Origin: Oxytricha trifallax
Lineage: Eukaryota > Ciliophora > Spirotrichea > Sporadotrichida > Oxytrichidae
Length of the DNA: 64,000 bases
Assembly (NCBI GenBank): GCA_000711775.1
Contig: ARYC01001539.1
Span: forward strand, 1 to 64,000
Direction: 5' to 3'
Position 1 is the first letter of the stretch. The number at the start of each line of letters is the position of its first letter. This document shows, piece after piece, positions 35,036 through 46,387 of the stretch. The position numbers and the translations under genes are program-made. Below the pieces are notes generated by a model. That model saw nothing but the letters and a program-made list of their open reading frames with translations. It made no database searches and was not told where the DNA came from.

Positions 35036-35591
35036 TTGGCAAGATCTTAACTAAAACTTTCAGGGGGAATATAAGCAAGTCCAATTTATGAGATGGTGTC
35101 AGCTCTCTCTAGGTTTTTTTAATCAAGTATGTTTTAGATTACAATATAAACAATCTGGACGAATGGCGTTGTTCAATGAAATAACATTATCAGAAACTAA
35201 AGTTTCAACGAAATTTTTTATTCATAAATAACATATGGTTGGAGATATTTCAAAGAGTTAAGGAAATAGTATGCCTCAAGATCCCTAATCTCACTTAAGG
35301 TATTATTTCTTCTAATATTTGATTAATTCCACTTTTAAAGATGTGAATCCACCCAGTCATTTAAATTTTGCGCACAGGGGAAAGCGTCATAGGCTAGAAG
35401 AACCCCATTTAAGCCCCGGAAGAAGCACTCCCCTTAAAAGAAAAACGAAGCAGCTTGCAGAATATATCAAGCAACCCGGGGTACAGGTTTCTCATATGGA
35501 TATTCACTGGCTCAGGCAAACCTTCCTGCTTGTGGCTGCACTGGATGATTTCATTATGTAAAATATATATAACTTATGCTCATTCAATTGA
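34995..35591 (+). CDS. Unrecognised ORF, 198 residues
   Basis: ATG 34995 to TGA 35589. It reads HDWQDLNQNFQGEYKQVQFM, GRMALFNEITLSETKVSTKF, HRGKRHRLEEPHLSPGRSTP and HMDIHWLRQTFLLVAALDDF. Coding character continues in the same frame after the TGA. It contains a Lys/Arg-rich linker (LKRKTKQLAEYIKQ). No domain recognised. Confidence 0.55.
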
Positions 35592-36880
35592 ATTTGCTCT
35601 TTTTGCCTTAGTCAGGAGTCGGTCCTGCATGATCCCCAAATATAGATGTTCAATTATATTGACCCATGGGATAGATGTCTAAGTAAAACTTTTCATATCC
35701 GTTAAAATATAGAGAATCGCGTGATTTTCTGACATCCATTATTCAATTATCCGTCCGTGTTTTCATTTGCAAAACTGGTTGGTCAGAAATGCCTATTTTG
35801 AAAGCCTGGGTAAGTACCCTTCTTTATACATCAAGTTATTATCAATCCATATTTATCTAATCACTTCAATTACTCAACGCACTCCTACATACTACCAAAT
35901 ATAATTGGCGTAATACCTAGTCAATCCTTTTGTTGCTGAGAAAGGTAGTAGAGAAGCTCTTTAATTTACTATAGCAGGGATAAGACATTCCTGATGAGGA
36001 TGAGCATTTGACTCAAATGAATTAATAGAACAAGAATCATCTTCAAAATCAAGCAGTAAGTCAAATTATTAAAATCACAATGTTTAATTAAAGGCTTACT
36101 TATTGAGATGCAAGGTGTGTCAAATGAGCAAAATAATGAAGATGTCGAAGATCCTGAAATAGAAAACAAGAGTTTATGTAACTTTAAGGAATCTGTCCTG
36201 ATGGCAAAGTACCTAATTTCTTCTGCTTGAGAGAAAGGAGATCATCGAAAATGAACTGACTGATAGATTGAAAGTCTTTATAAATGATTAAAAAATTGAT
36301 TCTCATAATGAGGATGAGGGCTTGCACTTCTCTACACATGGAAATACAAGATTTTTTTGTAACACTTTAGGAGGAAACTTGATTTTGTGAAAAGGCAATT
36401 AAACTGTTCAAAGCAACATTTATAATTCTATATATATATATAAATATATGCTGCACAATCATGGCTCTCATAATGTATTATTCCATCTGATTGAGCAACT
36501 CAAACTTTGTTTCTTAGACATGCTCTACCAAAACTCAGCAATTCATTAGAAAGAGAGGAGTTTTGGAGTTTTCTTAGATACTTTACTATCTAGATACATA
36601 TCTCAATAATATAAATCTTATTAATTAATCAGCCAATTTTTCACATGCTCTATCTACAAAGGTTTGTTAATTTATTATAGTTTTATATCTCATCATAGCA
36701 CTATCCTAATTAATTATTAATTCGTTTCATTATTTGATTTAAATAATTTTTCATATTTTAAAATATTCGTTATCAATATAATACTGTTTTTTAATTTGTA
36801 TGTTATATTAAAAGAAATATAAGTTAATAGTTTGATATTCTTTTAAAAAGTTATAAGGTATTTTTCCGTTTTTATATAGT

Positions 36881-37247
36881 TAAAATAGAAAAAAGTCAAA
36901 AGTAAATTTTTGGATTTTCTATGCTTTATTTTTTTACTATTTCTACAAATATATTTAGATATATGAATAGATATTATAGAATTTGAAATTCACCCTCTCT
37001 CTATTGAAACTTTAAATTGATATGATGTTACAAGTAATAGAAGCTATTTAAAAAATCTCTATAAAGAGGCGACTCCCTAACTCATCATAGATAATTTTAT
37101 CTTTCATTTTTTTTATATTTTAGATCTCTGTAGACGCCTGTTCTTTTATTATTCTCTTTCCAGTTTCAACCGATTAAAATAAGTTCTTTGATTATACGCC
37201 ATGATTCTTTAATTAGGAGTACATAATTTCAAAGTGCTGAATAATAA
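36881..37247. other. AT-rich spacer, nothing recognised
   Basis: No supported feature before the foldback element. Confidence 0.4.
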
Positions 37248-37361
37248 CCCCTGGGGCCGCTCAACTTGTTTTTCTCATTTTGTTAAAATTCTCGGTTAAT
37301 CATTAAAATATAAAAAAGACATATTATAAGTAATAATAACTAGTTGTCAAATAACTTTTTC

Positions 37362-37402
37362 AATGTATCTATGGCTACTAAGATTTTAGCCATAGATACA
37401 TT
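37362..37402. repeat. Perfect 16-bp hairpin inside the foldback
   Basis: AATGTATCTATGGCTA is followed 9 bp later by its exact reverse complement. The inner part recurs at 38389-38398 as part of the opposite terminal repeat. Confidence 0.85.
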
Positions 37403-37434
37403 TGTATCTATATAATATTACTTTTTTAAAATTA

Positions 37435-37672
37435 TATTACAAAACTTTTTTTATTTATTTTTTTTTGTAATTCCCTAGATTCACTTAACAATATCATGAT
37501 TATCTGTAATGATAGGATTAAGAGATTTTAATAAATGCAGGCAAATAGATCAGTTTATTCAATACTGTAGTTGCAAATATTATAACAGCTAATCATGAAA
37601 TCATTAAGTAAATCTAGGAAATCACAACAAAAAAAAATAAATAAGAAAAGTTTTGTAATATTATTTAAAAAA
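37435..37672. repeat. Nested inverted repeat, ~65-bp arms
   Basis: The left arm starts TTACAAAACTTTTTTTATTT and ends near ATCATGATT. The right arm is its inverted copy ending AAGTTTTGTAA, with about 85-90% identity. It lies within the 1.27-kb foldback and may be a second element inserted in it. Confidence 0.75.
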
Positions 37673-38512
37673 TTAATGTAATAATTATAATTATGCAAAA
37701 TAGTGAACAAATCGTGAATATACAAATGCTTAAATATAAAGAAATATATGATATACTTACTAAAAACGTTTTATAATATTTTTTTGGAAATATGTTTGAC
37801 CAAAAATAAAATAATATGTTATTATGAATTGAATTATTTATTTTTGCAATTGATTCCTTTATTTATATTAAAATTTTCTAAAAATATATTTAAATATGTA
37901 TTTATTTTGAATAATATAAATAAAGTTTGATTTTTGCCAATATTAAGTTTTATTTATATATAAGTAAAAACATGAATAATTAAAAAGAAATTTACAACTA
38001 AAAGTAACAAACCTTTAAAATATAAAAAATTCAATGTATAAAATAATTAATTTTATTAAAATATAAACAGTAATAAATTACGTTTTAAATTGGTAGAAAT
38101 GCAATATAATATACAAAACAAATTTGTAAATAAAGCAAATAAAATTAGAATTATATATTTTAAATATTATAGAAAAAGCAGCTAGCAGTTAATATATATA
38201 CTACTTGCTCTCATTTCACATATAATTAAATAAAAATCAAATAAAATTTTTTTAAATTATTATAATAATTTATTGTGAATCATTTCTTTATAAAATTTTA
38301 GTATTTTAAGAATTTATATATTGACATATTTTTTCTATATTTTGACTGAATGATGTAAATGTTGAAAGCTATAATATTATGGGTGCCATAGATACACTGA
38401 AAAAGAAATTAAACACCTATTTCGTTTTACTTATAACATGTCTTTTTGATATTTTAGTGATTATCAGAACATTTTAATAAATGAGAAAAACAAGTTTAGC
38501 GGCTCCCAGGGG

Positions 38513-39700
38513 CCATTACCATAAGCGCCTAATCATTTTTATAAAATTATTTATCCTTATCTAATCTAAATCTATATTTTAAATAAATTAAAACAAATAT
38601 TCATTCGCAGTCTTCGTTTCTTATTGTTACAATATGTTTGTTAAATTAAATAATAAAAGAAGAAAGGTACTCAAATTTAATAAAGTTAAAACATAAATAA
38701 AGAAAAGCAATGTTAAATTTAATGCATAGTATCCTTGAGAATTATAGAATCAAATAATACTGTTATAATATTTTTGCCAGTCTAGAAATTAACTTGATAT
38801 ATCTGATTATAAGGGCTGAAATATATAAAAATTATCCTAATATCATAATGTCAATTCTATAGAAGAATCTTTGAAAAATAATCAAAGCAACTTAATTAAG
38901 TTACTCAGATTATTAAGAAAATAAAATTTGCTAATTAAGAAGACTTTATGTCCATTGTCTTGTTTATGACTTATAAAAAAGAAAGAAATATTAATTACAT
39001 AACTAAAAAATTGTGAGGTGATCACTCCATATGAAATTTCTATTTTGTTTAGATAAATCTATAAAATATTTATGAAGTCATGTTGATAATTTGTCAAGAT
39101 TGACTTCTTCTATATTTAAACTCAATTTTTGATTACACAAAAATGTACGGCTTTTGCAGGCAAGTCTTCAAAACTAAGATCTGTGTAGTTTCATTATTAA
39201 CGAGCTACCATAAAAAAGATCAACCTTGCACAAGGTCAATCAAGTGTCAATAATATTTTCTTCATAATAATGGGATTCTATGCCATTAAGTAAATAGCAA
39301 ATTCAGTTGAACAGATTTATAGTGAATAAAACTATATTCTGTGCTTTTGTCATAGGTTCTATATTTGACCACAACTCATAAATTGACAATATTCTTGCTT
39401 ATGACCTAAAATACAGAATAAATGAATTGCTTAATTGAAACTATATGTGTGTGACTTCTCCATGGCATCTATAATTAGATTAAATTGAATAATTTCAATT
39501 TTTCTGTTATTTCTAATATATATTAATTTTATACAGAGACAATATAAAATTTTTAATAGTTTATTGATAAAGCTTTTATGGATAAGATGATAATATTTTA
39601 TCAAAATTTTATATTATCTTATATTTTATTTTATCTAGATCAAATATTTTTAAAGAATACTATCTTTCCTGTTTTTTCTTGACTATCTTTATTATACAAT
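38513..39700. other. AT-rich spacer with one short ORF
   Basis: The only candidate is 39143-39310 (listed). The rest is AT-rich without recognised structure. Confidence 0.4.
39143..39310 (+). CDS. Short Cys-containing ORF, doubtful
   Basis: ATG to TGA, 55 residues (MYGFCRQVFKTKICVVSLLT, then HKKDQPCTRSIKCQQYFLHN). It has protein-like composition but no recognised family. It lies 390 bp from the TBE. Confidence 0.27.
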
Positions 39701-39826
39701 CAAAACCCCAAAACCCTTTCAGTAGTTTGATTGATAAAAGTAGACTATTAGTGCATACTTTATTAGAGTTTTAATAGGGTTTATGTAGGGGTATAATGTT
39801 TAAATATTAGTATTTTAAGTGAGTAT
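39701..39826 (+). repeat. TBE copy 2 left terminal inverted repeat
   Basis: It matches the right end in inverted orientation as far as the transposase start. Shared blocks include TTGATTGATAAAAGTAGACT and AATGTTTAAATATTAGTATT. This arm lacks about 20 bp present in the right arm after the C4A4 part. Confidence 0.9.
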
Positions 39827-40876
39827 GTGCGAGGTTTGGGGTCAGTATATGACAGTGAGTATAGATTTATTGTTTAAGTTGCGTTATGGATGTGATGATT
39901 ATAGCGATCAACTCAAACCCATTCTAAATTACACGTCTATAGCAAGGCTGCTCCATAAATCTCCAGTAACTGTTAAGTCTCACTATGTATTAGCATTGAA
40001 ATTAAAGATATCCGCATCTTAATTCTAAGCCTAAGAGACCACTTAAATTTAAGCAGCATCATATTGAATATCTTATTAATGATAAAACTCTTAAATACTG
40101 GGCTCATTTCTCTCTCGCATATAGAGTGTAATGTTCATCACCAATTCCCTAAGCTTCACATCTCTGCTTAATCGATAGCTAACATATATAAAAAGAACGG
40201 AATATCTTACAAGACAGTCAATCGCATAAAAAAGAGTGATTGACTTTAATGTTCCATTTTATAAGACTAATTTAAATTATATATTCGATTAAATGCAGAG
40301 GTCTTAAGTACATAATATAATGTTCATAAATGCTGATGAGGCAGTATTCTCCTTTAATACCTTTATATCAAGGTCTTGATACAAGATGTATAGTAATATA
40401 GAAGTTTATGATTAAAAAGTTAAAGCGTAAACTCATGCTATTCTTGGTGGAATAAGTGAAGATAGTGGCCTCGAGACTTATGTTTTTCACCCTCGTTCTA
40501 TAAAGACTGAATAATATATTAAGTTCTTGCAATAACTTAGAGACAAGTACGCTGACTAAGAGAATATTCTATTCATTGATAACTTGTCATTTCATAAAAC
40601 TAAAGATTCAAGGAAGGAATATGAAAGATGAGATATAACACCTGTATATAATGTTCTTTATAGTCCTCAGTTTAATGGAATTGAATTATATTGGGGGTTA
40701 TTTAAAGGCCACTACAAGAAACTTCAACTCTATCACTTGATGCACGACTTGAATATAGAAACAGTCGATTTTATAAAGAGTGCTGCAAAAAAAGAGTCAG
40801 CGATGATAAAGGTAAAGTATGTGCAAGAGAAGGGAGATTTTGTGTATATAAATAAGTTTTTGATTTAAACGAATGA
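39825..40876 (+). pseudogene. TBE 42-kDa transposase, copy 2
   Basis: It starts at ATG 39825 inside the terminal repeat (MCEVWGQYMTVSIDLLFKLR) and ends at TGA 40874-40876. Catalytic segments are INADEAVF, FIDNLSFHK and SPQFNGIELYWG (DD34E, IS630/Tc1 family). Compared with copy 3 it has several lesions: a TGA where copy 3 has the Trp codon of KSWYK, a TGA before DITPVYN, and frame changes near 40125 and in the A-run near 40785. The frame starting GTG at 39819 is two codons longer, but ATG is preferred. Confidence 0.92.
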
Positions 40877-40923
40877 ATAAGTTCACATATTAAACTAACC
40901 CGTAAAGGGATTTGGCTTCTCTC

Positions 40924-41661
40924 TCATTTCTTCCTCTTAAGGCTTGCTATGTTTCTTCTCTTTGTGCCAGCTCCTGCATCTATATTTATTTCATCTGCCT
41001 TTTATAAATCTTTGAAGAGTCTCTTACTTTGTTCATGCTTTACTTGAGAGTTTCTCTTTGTGTTTAATTTGCTGCGCTCTTTCATCAAGTAAATAGCAGT
41101 TCCAGGTTTTTCTATATAGTAAGAAGGGTAAGCTAACTTGAGATGAATAGATGCTTCTGCAGTTCCTACAACCAGGAGTCACTGATTTTAATTCCCTACT
41201 TCTCTTTTTCTCAGGAGAGATGCTTTAGCGTTTCTTGTGAGCCTCTTAAATTACTTCATATAAGTACTCAGGTTTCAGAGTTCCAAGAACACCAAAGAAG
41301 AAGTTTCTCTCTGGCAACTTATTATAAAGTTGCAGCTTTGATGGAAGGTAGAGAGCAACATCTGGATCACTCATATTATCATCATATAGGTTTGTAACAG
41401 ATATTTCAGGGTAGGTATCTCTATCATTCTGTTTTCATTAGACTTAAAATGCTTTTTTCTCTTCATTTAATAATGCTTTTAAGAATGAGATTTTGTTCCT
41501 TCCTGGGTTGGTAAGAACAATCTAACTATGGTTAATATATTAGCATATGTTGAGAACTTACCTTGCTGTACCAAGTATCTAAAAAATTCCTCTTTACTTC
41601 AAAATTTTCCTATTAAATTTTGATATTAAATTCTCTTGATTGCATCATTAATAGACTCCAT
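40924..41661 (-). pseudogene. TBE 22-kDa protein, copy 2
   Basis: It starts MESINDAIKRIQ at 41661 and ends with the conserved DAGAGTKRRN tail before TGA 40926-40924. The middle part ISVTNLYDDNMSDPDVALYL and NKLPERNFFFGVL matches copy 3 closely. An in-frame TGA stands where copy 3 has the Arg codon of RFRSKED, and a frame change follows near 41560. The protein has no known function. The gene converges with the transposase. Confidence 0.88.
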
Positions 41662-42235
41662 CTTGCTTCCTCTTTCTAGAAATATTAATGAAATTTAATA
41701 TTATGGATATCCATTCTAAGTTTATTAAATTCTTACTACTTAATAGGGATGACCTACTGGAAGTCAGCCTTGAATAGGTATACGGAGAAAACTTTAAAAA
41801 CTTGCTCCAAGTATCACAGATTTATTTCCATTTTTATCAAATTATCTCAATTAAATTGCTCCTAATAATGTTTAATTATTTTAGGAGGTCATCCAAATTA
41901 AGTTCAAACTTTATTAGGAGTCAAATTTGAAGGTTAAAACTTAATTAGGAGCATATTTAATTAAAAAATTTTTAATAACTTTACCTCATATTAAGTTCAA
42001 ATTTGATTTGGAGTAACTTCTAGAGAAACAAAATTTCATTAGGAGTATTTTAATTTACTAAAATTTAAAATATACTCATAAAATATGTTAAATTGCACCC
42101 ATTAATGATACATTTATTTTCTTTCCTCTCACTAAAGAATATATTAGAGTGTCTGTTAATCTATTATTATAGAGTGCCTGCCTAGATTTTATCATTATTA
42201 TAATAAAATTTATCAGCAAACTAAAGCGAGCGCTA
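41662..42235. promoter_or_regulatory. TBE divergent promoter with GGAG repeats, copy 2
   Basis: This spacer separates the divergent 22-kDa and zinc-finger/kinase genes. Between about 41850 and 42050 the motif TTA(A/T)TAGGAG(C/T) recurs at least five times at irregular spacing, some with a following CAAATTT or CAT. The same motif is repeated in the matching spacer of copy 3. Repetition in both copies suggests binding sites for a promoter or transposition protein. No TATA signal can be singled out in DNA this AT-rich. Confidence 0.6.
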
Positions 42236-43668
42236 ACCTATTAAGAAGAGCGGCATTACTTGGATCAAACCAATAAAAATTATCATTTCAGCAACCAAAA
42301 AAATTTGAGACCAGAGACGCTTGCACTTAGTGGGAGCCTACCTATGACACTTTTGACGAGTCAACCTTTGATATTGAAATATAAGTTAAAAATGATGTCA
42401 AAAAAGAGCCTGCTCAAATTTAGGAAGAGGTTAAACAACCCGCCATTGAACATTAAACTTTTCAAATAAAAGTTGAGTATAAATGCAAAGAACGCAATAA
42501 AGTTTTCCCTCACTAGTCAACTTACAAGAGACACTTGAGAGATATACACAACGATATGCCAAGGTTATATCTCAAGCATAAAAAGAAAGATGGGAAGTAT
42601 GTCTGTGAGTTCTGTGAGAAGTCATATTCTCATACAAGAGACCTCAAAGTTTACTTGAAGAAAAAGCATAATTAAAGTTTTTTCTTTATTCATGAACCTA
42701 TAGGGAATAGATTCCTCTAAAAAATAAGATCAAGAAACCCCGTGGAGTCTCTTAGATTTGAAGTCTAGAAGTAAGTAAAAATGAAAAAAGCAGTCAAGAA
42801 CTTTCCAGTATCGGAAATCAATAAAATCATGGTAAAAAATAGAGACCATGAAGATTCCTATATTAAAAATTATTGAATTAGATTCTTGCCTAGAAAGCTA
42901 TCTCACTTTTGAAGATAAAATGGAGAAGAGAGTCATTACTGATGACTAATATGCTTACAATATATATCCTTTAATTACTTCCTTGCTGATAACAAATTCC
43001 AAGTGGAATTTGCTAATGAGTATTATGCTCTTTAAAAGGCAAAGTTAAATAAGTGCAGGCATATTATCTAGCTTGATGCTATTTTACTTAGTAACGATCA
43101 TATAGCCTTCAGGCTTCCCTTACTAGAAATGACTTTCAGAGAATTCTTATCTGACAAAAGAGAGATAAATTAGCTAGATAGTATAGCAGATGGTTGAAGG
43201 AATCGAAGAGCTTCACAAGTTATGCTACTTTCATAAAGACTTAAAGCCAGAGAACATTATGATGAACTTTCAGCCTCTTAGAGTTTATATAATTGACTTC
43301 AACTGAGCTCAAAGAGTGCAAGCCTCTGCATAAGGAAATGTATACGGCACTCCTGGATATTTCCGAGAGAGAGGATTGGAGAGATGGGAGACGCTTAATG
43401 GAATATCTGGGCTCTAGCAGTAATAATAAAAGAGAGCGACATGCCAAGAAAATATTACTTTAGCTGCAGGGGTGAGAAAGATTTAAAGCGAAGAATCAAG
43501 CAACACTTAGATAATTATATGGTTTTTGGAGGTCAAAGAGAGCTTGCATACTCAACCATCATAAAGCCAAACTAAGAGAATTAACAAAAAATAGAAACTA
43601 TCAGACATCAACTTAGAAAGATAAAATTCAGAGAACTGCCACATGACTCTAAGCTTATGTTTGTGTGA
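42236..43668 (+). pseudogene. TBE 57-kDa C2H2 zinc-finger / kinase-like protein, copy 2
   Basis: The start codon position reads GCG where copy 3 has ATG (then SAN in both). A first finger is worn and the second reads CEFCEKSYSHTRDLKVYLKKKH, with Tyr replacing the first His. The kinase-like domain shows GIEELHKLCYFHKDLKPENI, IIDFN and GTPGYFRERG. DFN replaces the usual DFG, and a TGA replaces the Arg after DFN. Frame changes occur near 42870, 43180 and 43395. The stop is TGA 43666. The role in transposition is unknown. Confidence 0.88.
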
Positions 43669-43691
43669 AATATTTTAAAAACTCGCTTGTT

Positions 43692-43820
43692 ATACTCACT
43701 TAAAATACTAATATTTAAACATTAAACCCCTTCATAAATCCTAATAAATTATGCGTAAATAGTCTACTTTTATCAATCAAAAACCCAATCAACCACAATT
43801 TCAGGGGTTTTGGGGTTTTG
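43692..43820 (-). repeat. TBE copy 2 right terminal inverted repeat
   Basis: Inverted counterpart of the left arm, ending in two G4T4 units before the AAT target duplication. Confidence 0.9.
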
Positions 43821-43823
43821 AAT

Positions 43824-43965
43824 GCGACAGCTAAGAGGTGGACTACATTACATAATTGCACAATTAGGTTATCGCAAGGAGCACCGAGGAAATGGGTCGA
43901 CAGGAGAACACAACGAAGTATGAGGAGACCACTACAATCTGATCAACTCATTCTAGCCATGTTTG
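43824..43965 (+). other. GC-rich patch directly right of the TBE
   Basis: About 140 bp are much less AT-rich than anything nearby, and one plus frame is open (KRWTTLHNCTIRLSQGAPRK, then RSMRRPLQSDQLILAMFEF). No counterpart is visible left of the TBE, so the TBE marks a sharp composition border. It may be a short macronuclear-destined segment or part of another element. Confidence 0.4.
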
Positions 43966-44665
43966 AGTTCTAAAATCACAAAAATATCAGCTTCATTAAA
44001 TAATTAAATTGTTGTTACATTAAATTTCATTTTGCCAATTTTTCACTCACTTTAATTTAATAAATATTGAAATTAACTAACTTGTTATAGTATCATTATT
44101 ATTATTTTATTTGTGCCAAATTATTCCAATATATATATAGAAAATAAAAATATATAAATTTTATTAATAGAATGATAAATTACAGTAAGTTATTATTTAT
44201 TGCTTTGAAATATTTATTTTGCTGATTACTTTGACTAAATTTAATGAAGTCATGGATGTTCTAATCAAGGCAGTTTAATCTGAGAGAAAATATTTCTTAA
44301 TGTTTGACTTTACAGATGAAATTAACTAAATTATAAAGTATTTAAACTACTGATAAAATACATAATATAAGTAAATAATTTTAGTTTTAAAATAAATAAA
44401 CAAATGAAATGAATATGATAATTAAAGTGCAATTTTCATTTATAGTAAGATAAAAAGTAATAATGTTATGTATTATCCAAGTTATGCTTTATTATTATTA
44501 TTAACTTTCTTTTATTTGATATAAGATCGATTTTTCATTTATAATTTCTTAAAATAGTTTTGTTTAAGCGAACAAAGTAATTTTTGTCATTTAAACAGTC
44601 TACAAAATTCTTAATTTGAAAATAGGAAGAGAGGATTCGTACAAAATTGCGTATTATTAATATAA
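43966..44665. other. AT-rich spacer, nothing recognised
   Basis: No supported feature. Confidence 0.4.
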
Positions 44666-44866
44666 ATGATTTTTGTATATTACAGGAAGAATTCTAATTT
44701 AATAATTTACGTTTTTTTAATTTCAGATCAAAATATTTATTCAATAAATGTAAAACAAAAGAATTTAATAATTTTGATTAGAAATCATTATAAAATCAGT
44801 TTTACTTCCATGAATCTATCTAATGCACTCAAACCACTCTCCCTGATTTTTAATTTACGAATATGA
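44666..44866 (+). CDS. Small ORF ending at TGA
   Basis: ATG to TGA, 66 residues without any TAA/TAG. It is moderately hydrophobic at the start (NLIIYVFLISDQNIYSINVK), with a Ser/Leu-rich end. No family recognised. Confidence 0.28.
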   Translation: MIFVYYRKNSNLIIYVFLISDQNIYSINVKQKNLIILIRNHYKISFTSMNLSNALKPLSLIFNLRI

Positions 44867-45873
44867 AATTAATTTCAGATTTTAATTAAATAAATCTAAT
44901 TCTTTATTTAAAAAAATTCATGATTAATAATTAAGTATAATCTCTTTGCACAGACCTTTTGATCACATTATTTTAAAATTAATAAAGATAATATTTTTTA
45001 GAATTTTATTTATTTTAAAGCGTCATTTAAATTATTGATAAAAATTGATTAATAAATCGAATAAAGACAAATTAAAATATAAATTTATAGAATTTTATAT
45101 TATTCTTCTGATTTAAAAGATACATACCGAATCTCATGACTTCTAATTTATATATAAGACGAATTTTTGTTTAAAAGAAAATAGTATAATTATAATTTTA
45201 AATGAATTCATGAAAATTAGAAGAGTGCTTTTGACATAGTTTTTGAAGAAGGATGGCTGTAGAGAAAGCATTCATTATAATGTAAAATTCATTATATTAT
45301 TAATAGACCTCTCATTAAAAAAACTGATAATTAAAACAGACAAGCCAATTGAAAGGAATGAACTTTATCATTAAAGAATTGAAAAGTCTTGAAAGATGAA
45401 ACCTTCCTGATCGAACAAAATTATCAATAATATACTAGATTAAACATTTAATCTCTTTATTTCATTGAATCTATTTTTCCCTTAAAAGAATATGTATCTC
45501 ATAATTCAAAAATTAAATTGATTAGAAATAATAGTTACGCTGAGGGAACCTCAATGGGTGATCTCTATATTCGTGAAGTAAATTAAATTAAAAGTTTTTT
45601 ATGTATGAAATCTAGACATCAAGTTTATTTATTACTGTGGAATAGCTCTAGAGAAATAATGAAATTGAATGAAGGTAATTTCTCAATTAAAAATGATGCT
45701 GAAAAGTAAACAAGGTCATTGTCTAAGCAAGCACAAATATATCTGCAATTCATACATATATTTCTTGCTAATGTAATTTGAGGACACAATACATACTAAT
45801 TGATAGTATAGCATAATCTTGGATAAGTAAATTTTGTTAATCAAATTCTCGATAACTGTTTAATTGAAATCGA
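44867..45873. other. AT-rich spacer, nothing recognised
   Basis: No supported feature. Confidence 0.4.
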
Positions 45874-46074
45874 ATGAGTAAAGACCTTTGTTATTAAGTA
45901 TAAATTATGACTAAAAGTATCATAAAAACCATAGATGCTAAGATTGCAGTTGTAGTTAGGAATATAACGAGTCCACTCCTTTCTTTTAGTTCCAAATATC
46001 AATCAGAGTTTCTACATTAGGGAATAACTTTTCATGTATCAAATCAAAAATATATTCAATTAAAAAAAGAGTGA
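45874..46074 (+). CDS. Small unrecognised ORF
   Basis: ATG to TGA, 66 residues (TIDAKIAVVVRNITSPLLSF, then KYQSEFLHQGITFHVSNQKY). Composition is better than chance frames nearby, but no domain is visible. Confidence 0.32.
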
Positions 46075-46387
46075 AAAAAGGAATTAAGCTGAGAGTAGGG
46101 CAGTTGTATTATGCTCTTTATTATCAATAGCTATTTAATTTATTTTTCATATATAAAAACAAATAAAGAAGCATCAATTAGTATTAACCACAAATTATCT
46201 ATAAGTTGTGTGATTAAATATTTAAATATTTCTTTGATTTTCATTACATTTTTATGAATGAAACTAGAAACTGCTATGAAGTTAAACTTGGCAACATTAG
46301 TTTATTTTTACATAAAACCTCAAATTCCAATTTTAATTAATATTAAATGTCAAATTGATGGCTTTGTTAAATATATTTGTTATACAT

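Larger units (their letters stand above)
34350..36880 (+). pseudogene. Extended coding remnant, family unknown
   Basis: GC is raised and coding-like frames follow each other across about 2.4 kb on plus. Two long frames are listed separately (34622-35035 and 34995-35591). Further segments are SVLHDPQIQMFNYIDPWDRC (near 35620), LLRKVVEKLFNLLQQGQDIP (near 35950), NEDVEDPEIENKSLCNFKES (near 36140), NDQKIDSHNEDEGLHFSTHG (near 36300) and VLFHLIEQLKLCFLDMLYQN (near 36490). Several TGAs and frame changes occur. It appears to be one large worn gene, or two adjacent ones. I do not recognise it. Confidence 0.55.
37248..38512. mobile_element. 1.27-kb foldback element, CCCCTGGG ends
   Basis: The left end CCCCTGGGGCCGCTCAACTT and the right end (read in reverse complement CCCCTGGGAGCCGCTAAACT) are inverted copies. 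Similarity continues for about 140 bp inward, through TTGTTTTTCTCAT, the AAAAAGACAT segment and TGTATCTATGGC. Inside is a second, nested inverted repeat (about 37435-37500 with 37600-37670). The only internal frame (37748-37930) is AT-rich and unconvincing, so the element looks non-autonomous. No target duplication was identified with confidence. Confidence 0.8.
39701..43820 (+). mobile_element. Complete TBE transposon (copy 2), 4120 bp
   Basis: The left end CAAAACCCCAAAACCC and the right end GGGGTTTTGGGGTTTTG face inward as inverted telomere-like repeats. AAT flanks both ends (39698-39700 and 43821-43823), matching the known ANT target duplication of TBEs. It encodes, in order, the 42-kDa transposase (+), the 22-kDa ORF (-) and the 57-kDa zinc-finger/kinase ORF (+). 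All three carry mutations, so this copy is complete in structure but unlikely to be fully functional. TBEs are removed from the macronuclear genome during development. Confidence 0.97.

Noticed and set aside
35969-36169. Minus-strand 66-codon Ser-rich ORF
   Set aside because: Antisense to better plus-strand coding segments of the 34-37 kb remnant.
43241-43447. Minus-strand 68-codon ORF
   Set aside because: Shadow of the TBE zinc-finger/kinase gene on plus.
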